This document shows, piece after piece, positions 1-8,246 of a stretch of 23,008 bases of DNA; position 1 is the first letter of the stretch, and every line of letters starts with the position of its first letter. Source of the stretch: an uncultured Bacilli bacterium (GTDB lineage Bacteria; Bacillota_I; Bacilli_A; RF39; UBA660). The notes beneath the pieces are model-generated. The model saw only the letters and a program-made list of their open reading frames with translations. It searched no databases and was not told the origin of the DNA. The position numbers were made by a program, and so were the translations under genes. Where the stretch lies: assembly GCA_948760655.1 (NCBI GenBank), contig CAQBKK010000013.1, positions 1-23,008 of the forward strand, given 5' to 3'.

Positions 1-2
1 AA

Positions 3-536
3 GGAGCAGCAACCTACACTCCAGGTACCTCAAATCAAACGATTAATAGTGGTCAATACTTAAATGGAACCCAGACAATAGCAGGAGACGCGGATTTAGT
101 TTCTGGAAATATCAAAAGTGGAGTCAATATCTTTGGAGTAACAGGAACACATAGTGCACAAAATAATAATTATGATGTTATTTATATGCAACGGTATCAA
201 ATGAATAGTGGTGGAAAGTGTGAAATTAATGTACAAGAATTCACAGTTACTACACCTGGACAATTAATAATTCACATAGCTATGGATAGTGTGGGTGGAG
301 GAGTTAATAATACTTATAGTGATATAGATGTAAGTATTTGTAAAGATCAAAATGGAGGACGTCAATGTACAATGAAAGTTAGTGCGACTGATTACAAATT
401 AGGTGGAGAATATGGAAAAATCGCTTATTGGAGTAAACAACTAAATGCTGGAGATTCAGTTAGATTAAATATGTATTTGAACCCACCAGGAACAGCTTAT
501 CGCTCTTGTTCTGCATTAATTATGGTTGTTTCTTAA
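3..536 (+). CDS. 3' end of a surface or phage-tail-fibre-like protein (partial)
   Basis: An open frame runs without a stop from the left edge to TAA at 534-536; the first internal ATG (186) is probably not the start, because the coding frame clearly continues upstream. The upstream part translates to a segment of the type 'TYTPGTSNQTINSGQYL...' followed by 'GNIKSGVNIFGVTGT'. This glycine/threonine repeat unit is familiar from Firmicutes phage tail-fibre proteins and from prepilin-like surface proteins of gut bacteria. The C-terminal ~115 residues look beta-rich, with three cysteines (in KCEINV, SICKDQ and RQCTMK) and a further one near the end (YRSCSA); I do not recognise that domain. Only one repeat copy lies in the window. 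Whether the host gene is prophage or chromosomal cannot be told without the upstream sequence. Confidence 0.7.
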   Translation, partial: GAATYTPGTSNQTINSGQYLNGTQTIAGDADLVSGNIKSGVNIFGVTGTHSAQNNNYDVIYMQRYQMNSGGKCEINVQEFTVTTPGQLIIHIAMDSVGGGVNNTYSDIDVSICKDQNGGRQCTMKVSATDYKLGGEYGKIAYWSKQLNAGDSVRLNMYLNPPGTAYRSCSALIMVVS

Positions 537-599
537 TATTATTATCAAGCCTGTTAGGAATCAAACAACAATACCATTAAAAATGATAAATTCTACAAT

Positions 600-630
600 A
601 GAAGCAAGAAAATATATTGCTTCTTTTTTA
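600..630 (+). terminator. Intrinsic terminator of the tail-fibre-like gene
   Basis: AGAAGCAA (600-607) pairs with TTGCTTCT (617-624) around a 9-nt loop and runs into a T tract. It lies about 65 nt after the stop codon at 536. Confidence 0.75.
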
Positions 631-686
631 TTATTTAAATAATAAATATATAAATTTAAAGTAACATATTTGTTGGAATACAGCCT

Positions 687-721
687 AAAAAAATCGTATC
701 AAAGATGGATACGATTTTTTT
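687..721. terminator. Bidirectional terminator at the end of rpsD
   Basis: A perfect 14-bp stem: seven A's plus TCGTATC (687-700), a 7-nt loop, then GATACGA plus seven T's (708-721). Read on the minus strand it ends rpsD, and its first arm already contains two bases of the rpsD stop codon (722-720). The plus-strand reading is equally good, so it also backs up the upstream plus-strand gene. Confidence 0.85.
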
Positions 722-1322
722 ATCTGTTATAGAATTCAACGATAAGACTTTCATCAATTTCGCTATTAAGTTCGCTTCTATCAGGATATCTTACATAACT
801 TCCTGTTAATTTCTTATCATCAAAATGTACATAAGAAACTCTATTTAATGTAGCTTCTAGTGCTTCACGAATCGCTTTGTGTTCTTGTGAATTCTCTTTA
901 ACACGAATTGTGTCTCCAGGTTTTACTTGGAAAGAAGGAATATTTACCTTTTTACCATTTACTAAGATATGCCCATGATTGACAACTTGTCTAGCACCAC
1001 GTCTAGTTTTAGCAAGTCCCATACGATAAACTAAATTATCTAAACGACTTTCTAATAACTTAAGTAAGTTTTCTCCAGCAACACCTTTCATACGTGTAGC
1101 ACGTTCAAATGTTTTTCTAAATTGTTTTTCAGTAAGTCCATACATAAAACGAACCTTTTGTTTTTCTTGTAATTGGATACCATATTCACTTACTTTTTTA
1201 CGTCTGTCAGCTCCATGTGCACCAGGTGCATAAGGGCGACGTGCAAGTTCTTTCCCATTTTCTAAAAGAGAAAAATTAAGTCTTCTAGCTTTTTTATAAG
1301 CTGGACCAGTATATCTTGCCAT
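720..1322 (-). CDS. rpsD: 30S ribosomal protein S4
   Basis: The product is ribosomal protein uS4, a 16S rRNA-binding primary assembly protein of the small subunit; in several bacteria it also represses its own synthesis. The 200-residue product is full length and starts [20 protein letters not shown]. The N-terminal zinc-binding cysteines of C+ S4 proteins are absent, so this is the zinc-free (C-) form. The S4 RNA-binding domain lies at about residues 91-155 ([20 protein letters not shown], then [15 protein letters not shown]). ATG at 1322-1320 has a good SD (AAAGGAG) about 8 nt upstream. The gene stands alone with its own consensus promoter (1505-1478) and a ~150-nt leader, as is usual for rpsD in Bacilli. 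Confidence 0.97.
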   Translation of the reverse strand: MARYTGPAYKKARRLNFSLLENGKELARRPYAPGAHGADRRKKVSEYGIQLQEKQKVRFMYGLTEKQFRKTFERATRMKGVAGENLLKLLESRLDNLVYRMGLAKTRRGARQVVNHGHILVNGKKVNIPSFQVKPGDTIRVKENSQEHKAIREALEATLNRVSYVHFDDKKLTGSYVRYPDRSELNSEIDESLIVEFYNR

Positions 1323-1471
1323 AATTGTACTCCTTTCTTTTTATTTTGCTATAAGTTATGGAATAGAAAGAAACTAGGGAGTTTATATCAATCATTTCTC
1401 CTTCGGCAGATAGATACTTTGAAATTTTTATAAACACGTTAGCTTTTTCTTTTCCGCTGCCAACTCATGCA
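1323..1471 (-). promoter_or_regulatory. rpsD 5' leader, probable S4 autoregulatory RNA
   Basis: About 150 nt separate the predicted start of transcription (~1471) from the rpsD ATG. Reading the minus strand, the leader contains GTTGGCAG, which can pair either with a downstream GCTAAC (GTTGGC/GCTAAC) or with CTGCC (GGCAG/CTGCC). That leaves overlapping alternatives or a pseudoknot. A later segment holds GGAG, which can pair with CTCC, and an AAACT-CCCT-AGTTT hairpin ahead of the SD. Firmicutes rpsD leaders are known to bind S4 and inhibit translation; assigning that role here is inference from position plus visible pairing potential. Confidence 0.6.
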
Positions 1472-1477
1472 ATCATT

Positions 1478-1505
1478 ATTATACACTATATTTGTATTAT
1501 GTCAA
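1478..1505 (-). promoter_or_regulatory. Consensus sigma-A promoter of rpsD
   Basis: On the minus strand TTGACA (1505-1500) and TATAAT (1483-1478) are both perfect and 16 nt apart. The -35 box sits only 17 nt beyond the stop codon of the upstream membrane-protein gene. Confidence 0.9.
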
Positions 1506-1522
1506 ATAGAGGAATATTCATA

Positions 1523-2218
1523 TTATTCATTAGACGCATCGTTAGAATCCAATGTTTTGGTTGATAAAAAAGTTTTAGAAATAGTTAATAAAATAAAGAG
1601 TAAACCGAATACCATAATAAAAGCATAATTGGGTGCTTTTTCTTGGGTGCTTTCTCCATTTCGTAATTCATTTTTTATTTTATTTATTCCTGCAATACTA
1701 AACATAGATAGAAACGTTCCAAAAATACCTGCAATCACTTCATCATTTACTGTAGCACTTCCATAAATTAAAGTATGTAAACATGTTGAAGAAATCATAC
1801 TTCCAAACAGAGAGAGAAGAACAATGATGCATGCAAAGAAAGTATTACTAACATTAATTTTAAATATTAGTCCAAGGATTCCAACAAATAAAAATACAAG
1901 ACTAAGTAGAAAAAAGGAAGTAATATCAAAAGCTAAATTAGGATGCAAAAGAGGTAAAATTATCATAAATAAAGCAAGTAAAAAAGATTGTAAAATTAAA
2001 TATAAAATGGCATGATTTGGTTCCAAATTTTGTGCGTTGGGAAATATATTTATAGCAAAGTAAGTTTCTGTTAAAAGACAAAGAAAGGCAATGAATAAAA
2101 GCCAAATGGGGGAAAGGAAAGTAAGAATAGTACTTTTTAAAATCAAAAAAGAAAAAACAAAACTCATGAAATAACTAAAACTACTCCATAAATAGATTTT
2201 AGCAACAATTTTATTCAT
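1523..2218 (-). CDS. Multi-pass membrane protein of unknown function
   Basis: A 231-residue, strongly hydrophobic protein with about seven predicted membrane segments (roughly residues 10-28, 33-53, 68-90, 97-117, 122-145, 155-177, 197-217). It ends in a short polar tail (STKTLDSNDASNE). Size, helix number and the AGINKIKNE stretch after the sixth helix loosely recall Bax-inhibitor-1-like (YetJ/YccA) proteins, but I see no diagnostic motif and do not assign the family. I chose ATG at 2218-2216; a TTG six bases upstream is the alternative, but it sits only 4 nt from the SD AAGGAG (2234-2229). It has its own promoter and no obvious terminator before the rpsD promoter, so some readthrough into rpsD is possible. 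Confidence 0.8.
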   Translation of the reverse strand: MNKIVAKIYLWSSFSYFMSFVFSFLILKSTILTFLSPIWLLFIAFLCLLTETYFAINIFPNAQNLEPNHAILYLILQSFLLALFMIILPLLHPNLAFDITSFFLLSLVFLFVGILGLIFKINVSNTFFACIIVLLSLFGSMISSTCLHTLIYGSATVNDEVIAGIFGTFLSMFSIAGINKIKNELRNGESTQEKAPNYAFIMVFGLLFILLTISKTFLSTKTLDSNDASNE

Positions 2219-2253
2219 AAACAAAAAACTCCTTAAATTTGACTATTGCAAAT

Positions 2254-2282
2254 ATTATAAAATAGTCATATCAAATATTCAA
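2254..2282 (-). promoter_or_regulatory. Promoter of the membrane-protein gene
   Basis: Minus strand: TTGAAT (2282-2277), 17-nt spacer, perfect TATAAT (2259-2254). The start of transcription should fall just before the SD at 2234, giving a short leader. Confidence 0.6.
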
Positions 2283-2317
2283 GAAAGAAAATTTAACCCA
2301 AAAACTAGATAATTACA

Positions 2318-2326
2318 TGCTATAAT
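2318..2326 (+). promoter_or_regulatory. Extended -10 promoter of the cca-dnaD-nth operon
   Basis: TGCTATAAT is a perfect extended -10 element (TGnTATAAT) 15 nt before the cca start codon. No convincing -35 box is seen at 16-18 nt, consistent with an extended -10 promoter. The leader would be very short (about 8-10 nt). Confidence 0.6.
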
Positions 2327-2341
2327 GAAGTTGGTGAAAAC

Positions 2342-3418
2342 ATGAATCATTTTGCAAAAGAAATATTAGAGTTACTAGAAGGTCATGGCTTTTCTGCTTA
2401 TATAGTAGGTGGGTATGTTAGAGATTTTTTACTTGGAATAAATTCTACGGATGTTGATATATGTACGAATGCCAAAATAAACGAAATAACTTCTTTCATT
2501 TTGGGAACTGTAAATGAATATAACTCTTTAAATATCAAAAAAAATGAATTAAATATTGATATTACGACTTTTAGAATAGAAGGTGCTTATTTAAATAGAA
2601 GACCAACTATTTTGTCACATACAAACGATTTAGAAAGTGATTTACTAAGAAGAGATTTTACAATGAATGCAATATGTATGGATAAAAATGGCAATATTAT
2701 AGATCCATTAAATGGAAGAAAAGATTTAAAACAAGGTGTTATTCGAATGATTGGAGATACAAATAAAAAAATAATAGAAGATCCCTTACGAATTTTAAGA
2801 GCTATTCGCTTTGCAACTGTACTCGATTTTACATTGGCACCTACTTTGTACAAGGAAATAGAAAAAAATGGTAAGTTACTTAAAACTCTTAGTTCGTATC
2901 GAAAAAAAGAAGAAATTGGAAAAATTCTTGTTTCTCCTAATTTAAAAAAGGGATTAAAACTATTAAAAAAATTGCATTTATGTGAATATTTAGGAATTCG
3001 TTTTAAAAATGTTGTTTATACAAAAGATGTTTGTGGCATGTGGGCGCAATTAGAAATATGTGATGAATTTCCATTTACAAAACAAGAAAAAAAGAATATA
3101 GTAAAAGTACAAGAAATTGTGGATTTAAAAAGAATAAATAGAGAAGTTGTTTTTGAATATGGTTTATCTTTGTCTTTGACTGCTGGAGAAATTCTTGGTG
3201 TAAGTGCAGATTTTATTTATGCTCTATATAACAGTATGAAAATTCACTCACGAAAGGATTTAAATATTTCTTTTGATGAAATAAAAGAAATTACCCTTTT
3301 GGAACCAAAGCAAGTTAGAAAATTGGAGAATATATTATTAAAGGAAGTTATAAATGGAAGACTTGAGAATGATAAGAATAAATTAAGAGATTATTTACTG
3401 AAATATAAAACGAGGTGA
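2342..3418 (+). CDS. cca: CCA tRNA nucleotidyltransferase / poly(A) polymerase family protein
   Basis: Class II nucleotidyltransferase that adds or repairs the 3'-CCA of tRNAs. Of the two tRNA genes in this window both encode CCA, so repair may be its main job. Visible motifs: nucleotide-binding GGYVRDFLLG at residues 23-32, catalytic DVD (Asp37, Asp39), RRDFTMNA at 103-110, and the EDPLR base-template motif at 146-150 followed by ILRAIRFA. The C-terminal part is helical, as expected, and no HD domain is seen. At 358 residues it is at the short end for the family. Bacterial poly(A) polymerases share the fold, but the compact size and EDxxR motif favour CCA addition. It is first in a three-gene operon, and its TGA stop overlaps the SD of dnaD. 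Confidence 0.88.
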   Translation: MNHFAKEILELLEGHGFSAYIVGGYVRDFLLGINSTDVDICTNAKINEITSFILGTVNEYNSLNIKKNELNIDITTFRIEGAYLNRRPTILSHTNDLESDLLRRDFTMNAICMDKNGNIIDPLNGRKDLKQGVIRMIGDTNKKIIEDPLRILRAIRFATVLDFTLAPTLYKEIEKNGKLLKTLSSYRKKEEIGKILVSPNLKKGLKLLKKLHLCEYLGIRFKNVVYTKDVCGMWAQLEICDEFPFTKQEKKNIVKVQEIVDLKRINREVVFEYGLSLSLTAGEILGVSADFIYALYNSMKIHSRKDLNISFDEIKEITLLEPKQVRKLENILLKEVINGRLENDKNKLRDYLLKYKTR

Positions 3419-3423
3419 TAAAA

Positions 3424-4071
3424 ATGAATATTGAATTGATGAAAGAAAGTACAATTTCTTTTCCGTGTTTTTTAGTTTCTATTGCCAAAAAACATAAATT
3501 GACTTTGGAGGATTTTATTTTATTAACTTATTTTTGGAATTCAAAAGAAGAGTTATTTAATGTTTCATTGATTGAAGGAACAACAAAATTGAGTGAAAGT
3601 GATATTTTAACTTCTTTTAATAATTTGATGAGTAAAAAAATAATTGCGTTGAAAACTAAAAAAGATATGAATGGTAAAATAGTGGAGTATATAAACTTAG
3701 ATGCTATTTATCAAGAAATTGCTGAGATGTATCAAGTGAAATCTAAGAAAAAAGAAGAGAAAGATGTTTATTCTATTTTTGAAAGTGAGTTTGGACGTAC
3801 TTTTTCATCAATAGAGTATGAGATGATAAAATCATGGATTGAGGAAAAAGGGTTCAGTGAAGAGATGATTTTAGGAGCGTTAAAAGAAGCTGTGTGGAGT
3901 GGAGCTAATAATTTACGATATATTGATACGATTTTGCATGATTGGGCGAGAAAGGGCTATAAAACAATGGAGGAGGTACGTAATCAAAATAATTTTAAAA
4001 GAAAAGAACGTGAGAATGTTCAAAAAGAATTATTTGATTATAATTGGTTAGATGATGATAACGAAAGATAA
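3424..4071 (+). CDS. dnaD: DnaD-like replication initiation / primosome protein
   Basis: DnaD remodels DNA at replication origins and helps load the helicase together with DnaB/DnaI in Bacillota. The 215-residue product has an N-terminal winged-helix-like region (about 1-100) and a C-terminal DnaD domain (about 118-195) with the typical FESEFGRTFSSIEYEMIKSW start and a YIDTILHDWARKGYKT end, which is close to the YxxxI-W DNA-binding signature. I chose ATG 3424, preceded by GAGGTG at 3412-3417; an in-frame GTG at 3415 lies inside that SD and is unlikely. The gene follows cca almost directly and overlaps the start of nth by 20 nt. dnaD-nth is the arrangement known from Bacillus. Confidence 0.92.
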   Translation: MNIELMKESTISFPCFLVSIAKKHKLTLEDFILLTYFWNSKEELFNVSLIEGTTKLSESDILTSFNNLMSKKIIALKTKKDMNGKIVEYINLDAIYQEIAEMYQVKSKKKEEKDVYSIFESEFGRTFSSIEYEMIKSWIEEKGFSEEMILGALKEAVWSGANNLRYIDTILHDWARKGYKTMEEVRNQNNFKRKERENVQKELFDYNWLDDDNER

Positions 4072-4681
4072 AACTTTAGCCTATTTAGACGAATTATATC
4101 CATCTGCTCGATGTGAACTTTTATATGATAGGGATTATGAACTTTTAATTGCAACGGTTTTGAGTGCCCAATGTACGGATAAAAGAGTAAATATGGTAAC
4201 TCGTGAACTTTTTTCGAAACATGATATATATTCTTTAAGTGAAACTTCATTAGAAGAAATTGAAAATATGATTCGACCAGTAGGTACATTTACAAGAAAA
4301 GCTATGTATATTAAGGCAATCGCAGAAGCGTTAGTAAAAAATTATGAGGGAAAAGTTCCAAATGATAGAGAATTTTTGGAGAGTTTGCCTGGAGTTGGAC
4401 GAAAAACTTGTAATGTTGTGTTATCCAATTTATATGATGTTCCTGCAATAGCTGTAGATACACATGTGGAAAGAGTATCGAAAAGACTTGGACTTGCTCG
4501 TAAAAATGATTCAGTGCTGGAAGTGGAAAAGAAATTAATGAAATATTTTCCTAAAGAAAAATGGAGTAGAGTGCATCATCAACTTGTTTTATTTGGACGT
4601 TATCAATGCAAAAGTATATCTCCCTTATGTGAAGATTGTCCATTTAAAAGTTTTTGTAAATATAAAAAAGATAGTAAATAA
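4052..4681 (+). CDS. nth: Endonuclease III (DNA glycosylase / AP lyase)
   Basis: Removes oxidised pyrimidines and cleaves the resulting abasic site in base-excision repair. The 209-residue product carries the helix-hairpin-helix LPGVGRKT (112-119) with the catalytic lysine Lys118, the catalytic aspartate Asp136 in AVDTHVERVSKRLGL, and a C-terminal 4Fe-4S ligand set Cys186-x6-Cys193-x2-Cys196-x5-Cys202. The start overlaps the end of dnaD by 20 nt. ATG 4052 and ATG 4055 are adjacent and cannot be told apart; no strong SD is seen, so translation is probably coupled to dnaD. The last codons and stop lie inside a terminator hairpin. Confidence 0.96.
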   Translation: MMITKDKTLAYLDELYPSARCELLYDRDYELLIATVLSAQCTDKRVNMVTRELFSKHDIYSLSETSLEEIENMIRPVGTFTRKAMYIKAIAEALVKNYEGKVPNDREFLESLPGVGRKTCNVVLSNLYDVPAIAVDTHVERVSKRLGLARKNDSVLEVEKKLMKYFPKEKWSRVHHQLVLFGRYQCKSISPLCEDCPFKSFCKYKKDSK

Positions 4682-4707
4682 CAGAATTTGTATTACTATC
4701 TTTTTTT
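4664..4707. terminator. Shared bidirectional terminator between nth and ponA
   Basis: Six A's plus GATAGTAA (4664-4677) pair perfectly with TTACTATC plus six T's (4693-4706), a 14-bp stem with a 15-nt loop. The nth stop codon (4679-4681) is in the loop and nth coding sequence forms the first arm. The ponA stop (4713-4711) is 4 nt from the other side, so the same hairpin with its opposite T tract ends ponA. Confidence 0.85.
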
Positions 4708-4710
4708 GTA

Positions 4711-7353
4711 TTAATTGGTTGGTTTTGTAGTTGTACCACCTGTTGTAGGTTTGTTTCCATCTGGAGTTGTATTTCCACCTGTACTTGGAGTACCTGGAAT
4801 GGTTGGATCTTCTTCGGAATCATTGCCATCTCCTGTTGTAGGTGGTTTGGTTGTATTTGTTAAATTAGCTGTAATAGTAAGACCATCACTCATATTGGCT
4901 TTAAAAATACTATAAGCAGATTTAATTATGAATTTATAATTTGTAGCTTCTGTTGCAACATAAGTATAAGTCGTTTTATCTGTAAATCCTAAGCTAATTA
5001 ATGTACCATCATTTTTTTCTAAATAGACTTGGTAGCCGATGGTTCCAATATTGGAATTATTGTAAGAAATTCTTTCATTATAATATTTTTCAGCAAAACT
5101 TGTATTTCCTACTTTATAGTTTTCATTGAAATAAGTTTGTAGTTTGTTTTGATCTATGGCATCTGGAGTTTCAATTGGATTCCAAGTTAGAGTAATGGAA
5201 GAACCATTAATCAGTGAATTTCCATTGGTTGGTGCTGTTAATGTGTCAAAACGGTTGGATACAGTGGTTGGTTCAGTACCAGCTTTAAATAATTCTGTCA
5301 TTTTTAAACCATCTGGTGTATTCGTGCTTGCAAGTTGTAGTGGAACAGTTCCCCATTCAACAGTTGCCTCAACAACACCACTTGGGCGAGTAAATCTTGC
5401 ATTTGGTTTTAATATTTTTGTAGCAATGGCTTGCATTATACTTCTTCTTGCGCGACCTCCTGGAGTAGAAGTTAAGTATCCATCTGAGTGTTTGTCATAT
5501 CCATACCATAAAGCAATCGAGTAATCAGGAGTATATACAATGTTCCAATGGTCTGGAGTTGCGTTGGTTGGAATGTGATTGGCTTTTGCTTGGGCTTCAT
5601 CTATGGTAGTTGTTCCACCTTTAGCAGCAACGTCTGTATTGCTAATACGAATGGTTCCCCCGACATTTCTTGCGCCACCTTCTGTTAGGATATTGGTAAT
5701 CATGTAGGCAGTTTCTTCACTCATTACTCTTGTTTTGGTGTATTTATAAGGAACTTCTTCTTCATTTTCTAAGTATGTTATTTTTGTAAAAGAGTAAGGT
5801 TCAATGTAATAACCACCGCGACCAAATGTTGCATAAGCAGCACTCATATCTAGAGGACTTGCTCCATCATTTGGATTGGTAACACTTCCAGAGAATGCAC
5901 CAATACTATAAGATTCATATAAATCTTTTCCATAATTTATGCCTAAGTTATGAGCAAATTCAGCAATTTTTGCATTATCTACTTGTTGGAAAGCTTGAAG
6001 AGCAGGTACGTTTCGTGAATCAATTAATGCCTCTCGCATCGTAATTAATCCTTTGTGCTTTCCATCATAATTCCTGATTGTTCCACCACCAGTGTAAGTA
6101 TAAGGTTCATCAAAGAATAACTGACCAGTAGAAGCGTTGTTGTATTCAATAAGTGGTCCGTAATCAAATATTGGTTTAGCGGTAGATCCAATTTGTCTTG
6201 TTCTTGTAATAGCACGGTTTGTACCAGTTTTAATATAATTTCTTCCAGGAGCAAGCCCTAAAATAGAACCATCAACAACTGATGTAACAGCAATACCATT
6301 TTGTACTTTGTCATCCACAAATTTATAAAGTTCTCCATTTTCAAGTGAGGTTAGAACATCTTGAATATTACAATCTAGAGTAGTTTCGATAGCCATTGGA
6401 GTTGTAAGTGGGTCAGATCCCGTTTTTTCTTTTACTTCATCTAATACGTATTCAATAAATGGCTGCAATCCATTATTATCTACTGTAGTTACATTAGAAG
6501 TATCTTTAATTAAAGATTCTATAGGTATTTCTGCGGCTGCATCTGCTTCTTCTTGTGTAATATAGCCATGTCTTACCATTAAACTAAGAACAGCTTTTTG
6601 TCTAGCTTTACAATTTTTCGGATTTCTAATAGGGTGGAATTGTGCAGGGTTATTAAACATTCCAACCAAAATGGATGCCTCTGGTAAAGACAAGTCACTT
6701 ATGGATTTACCAAAATAAATTTGGCTAGCTTGTTCCACACCATTAATACTATCGTAATTGGCACTTCCATATCCAAACCATTGACTATTCACATAGAACT
6801 CAATAATTTCTTCTTTAGTATAGGATTTTTCAATTTTGAAAATAGCCATATAAATATCTGTAAACTTACGAACGATACTGACTTGTTTTCCTGTATACGT
6901 ATTTTTTACAAGTTGCATGGTCAAGGTAGATGCACCTCCTGCATCTTTTCCCATAGCTTGCTTTATACTAGCACTTAAGAAACGTGCAGCATCAAAACCA
7001 TTATGTTGGAAAAATCTTGAGTCTTCTGTAGCAACCAGTGCATCAATAAATACTTGTGGTAAATCATTATATGTAACCAAAACTCGATTTTCTGTTCCAA
7101 CACGAGCAATTTCGTTGTGATCTTTATCGTAAAGAACAGTTGCTTCCTTATTATATAGTTTGGTTGTAGTAAAATCAGGGGCAGTAAAAATAATATAAAG
7201 ACCAAAAGCAAGAACGGAAAGAGAAACAAAAATCCCCATAAGCATAATAAACATTAAAATTCCATTTTTAATTCTTCCTTTTTTCTTTGGTTTTGTTCCT
7301 TTTTCTGCTTTTCTTTTCTTTATTTTATTTACAATTTTTAATTTTTTCGCCAT
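4711..7353 (-). CDS. ponA: Class A penicillin-binding protein (PBP1A): glycosyltransferase plus transpeptidase
   Basis: Bifunctional peptidoglycan synthase, 880 residues. A basic cytoplasmic N-terminus is followed by one membrane segment (about 31-57). The GT51 domain has the catalytic ATEDSRFFQHNGFD (Glu110) and GASTLTMQLVKN (140-151). The transpeptidase domain has SxxK as STAK (Ser390-Lys393) and SxN as SRN (446-448). The third motif reads K578-G-G-T-T where KTGT is expected, which is odd and was checked in the codons. A fibronectin-III-like segment (about 690-830) precedes a Thr/Pro/Gly-rich tail, as in Bacillus PBP1. ATG 7353 has AAGGAGG 6 nt upstream, inside recU. It lies downstream of recU and overlaps it by 29 nt, the standard recU-ponA pair linking recombination and wall synthesis. 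Confidence 0.95.
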   Translation of the reverse strand: MAKKLKIVNKIKKRKAEKGTKPKKKGRIKNGILMFIMLMGIFVSLSVLAFGLYIIFTAPDFTTTKLYNKEATVLYDKDHNEIARVGTENRVLVTYNDLPQVFIDALVATEDSRFFQHNGFDAARFLSASIKQAMGKDAGGASTLTMQLVKNTYTGKQVSIVRKFTDIYMAIFKIEKSYTKEEIIEFYVNSQWFGYGSANYDSINGVEQASQIYFGKSISDLSLPEASILVGMFNNPAQFHPIRNPKNCKARQKAVLSLMVRHGYITQEEADAAAEIPIESLIKDTSNVTTVDNNGLQPFIEYVLDEVKEKTGSDPLTTPMAIETTLDCNIQDVLTSLENGELYKFVDDKVQNGIAVTSVVDGSILGLAPGRNYIKTGTNRAITRTRQIGSTAKPIFDYGPLIEYNNASTGQLFFDEPYTYTGGGTIRNYDGKHKGLITMREALIDSRNVPALQAFQQVDNAKIAEFAHNLGINYGKDLYESYSIGAFSGSVTNPNDGASPLDMSAAYATFGRGGYYIEPYSFTKITYLENEEEVPYKYTKTRVMSEETAYMITNILTEGGARNVGGTIRISNTDVAAKGGTTTIDEAQAKANHIPTNATPDHWNIVYTPDYSIALWYGYDKHSDGYLTSTPGGRARRSIMQAIATKILKPNARFTRPSGVVEATVEWGTVPLQLASTNTPDGLKMTELFKAGTEPTTVSNRFDTLTAPTNGNSLINGSSITLTWNPIETPDAIDQNKLQTYFNENYKVGNTSFAEKYYNERISYNNSNIGTIGYQVYLEKNDGTLISLGFTDKTTYTYVATEATNYKFIIKSAYSIFKANMSDGLTITANLTNTTKPPTTGDGNDSEEDPTIPGTPSTGGNTTPDGNKPTTGGTTTKPTN

Positions 7354-7915
7354 AAATGTCCTCCTTAAAATAGATATAATTTACTGTTTTTAAATAATCA
7401 AGTGGGGGATTAAAGCCATATCGTATAATAAATCCCACATTTTTAATAAATTCATAATCAATACTTTTTCTATTATGGGTATCAATATATTCTAAAAAAT
7501 CATCCCCCTTAATTAAATAGACAATGTCATTCATTTTTAAAATTAAGAATACAATGCCATTATGTTTTAAAACGCGTCTTATGTGAAGAATTTGATGATT
7601 ATGAATATTTGCTAGAGGAAATGAAGTCTTATTTTTTGTAACTTTCGCCTCAAACTCAATATATTTTCCTCTATATAACCCATTATAATCGAGTGTTGAT
7701 GGTTCTTTAAAATAAGCTCTTTCAATTATTTTACCTTTTTCTGAATAGGAAACATCCGTAACTCCAATAGGGGTTGGTTTTTTAAAAATAAGAGCTATGT
7801 CTTTTTCTAAGTAGTATTCATTACTTATATTTAATTCCTCTTCTAAATCCATTCCTCGATTTTTATAGGTAAGGGGGTTTTTATAAGTTTTATTTATGTG
7901 GTTCGGATACTTCAC
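7325..7915 (-). CDS. recU: Holliday junction resolvase RecU
   Basis: Homodimeric endonuclease that cleaves four-way junctions in recombinational repair and chromosome segregation of Gram-positive bacteria. The 196-residue product has the family signatures NRGMDLEEELN (residues 19-29), PTPIGVTDVSY, and the catalytic block LDYNGLYRGKYIEFEAKVT with the Asp and Glu-x-Lys of a PD-(D/E)xK-like site, followed by FPLANIHNHQI. The start is GTG at 7915-7913, with a strong AGGAGG (7930-7925) 9 nt upstream; no better start is present. A -10-like TATAAT (7942-7937) lies just upstream, without a convincing -35. The 3' end overlaps ponA by 29 nt. Confidence 0.95.
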   Translation of the reverse strand: MKYPNHINKTYKNPLTYKNRGMDLEEELNISNEYYLEKDIALIFKKPTPIGVTDVSYSEKGKIIERAYFKEPSTLDYNGLYRGKYIEFEAKVTKNKTSFPLANIHNHQILHIRRVLKHNGIVFLILKMNDIVYLIKGDDFLEYIDTHNRKSIDYEFIKNVGFIIRYGFNPPLDYLKTVNYIYFKEDIYGEKIKNCK

Positions 7916-7930
7916 GGGTGAAAACCTCCT

Positions 7931-8246
7931 AAATAAATTATACTATAAAGTTTTCTATTTTACTATATTAAGGAAAGCAATTTTACAAGGAATGACAAAA
8001 ATAAATAGAATGTAAAAATACTTAACATGTGGTAATTAATAAATAAAAATAGGAGAAAGAAAAAATTTGGTGTAATGAATATAAAGAATAAAAAATGGAC
8101 AAAATCATTGAAAAGCATATTTGTTAAGTTCTAATGAAAAAACAACATAAAAAGAATAGAAAAAGACAAGAAATATTTTAGCTTCTTTTGTCGAACTTCT
8201 TTTTTAATAGTCTACATTTTATTACAATGATGAAAAGGTGAGGATT
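7931..8246. other. AT-rich divergent intergenic region
   Basis: About 320 nt between the recU SD (minus) and the small plus-strand ORF at 8247. Apart from the recU -10-like hexamer at 7942-7937, I see no ORF with a ribosome-binding site, no strong hairpin and no consensus promoter. It is very A-rich on the plus strand. Confidence 0.5.

Noticed and set aside
1824..2015. Lysine-rich 63-codon plus-strand frame
   Set aside because: It is antisense to the membrane-protein gene, and its composition is what a reversed hydrophobic gene gives.
5156..5524. Open frame of 122 codons on the plus strand within ponA
   Set aside because: It is antisense to conserved PBP coding sequence, has no SD, and shows no recognisable protein; a shadow of ponA.
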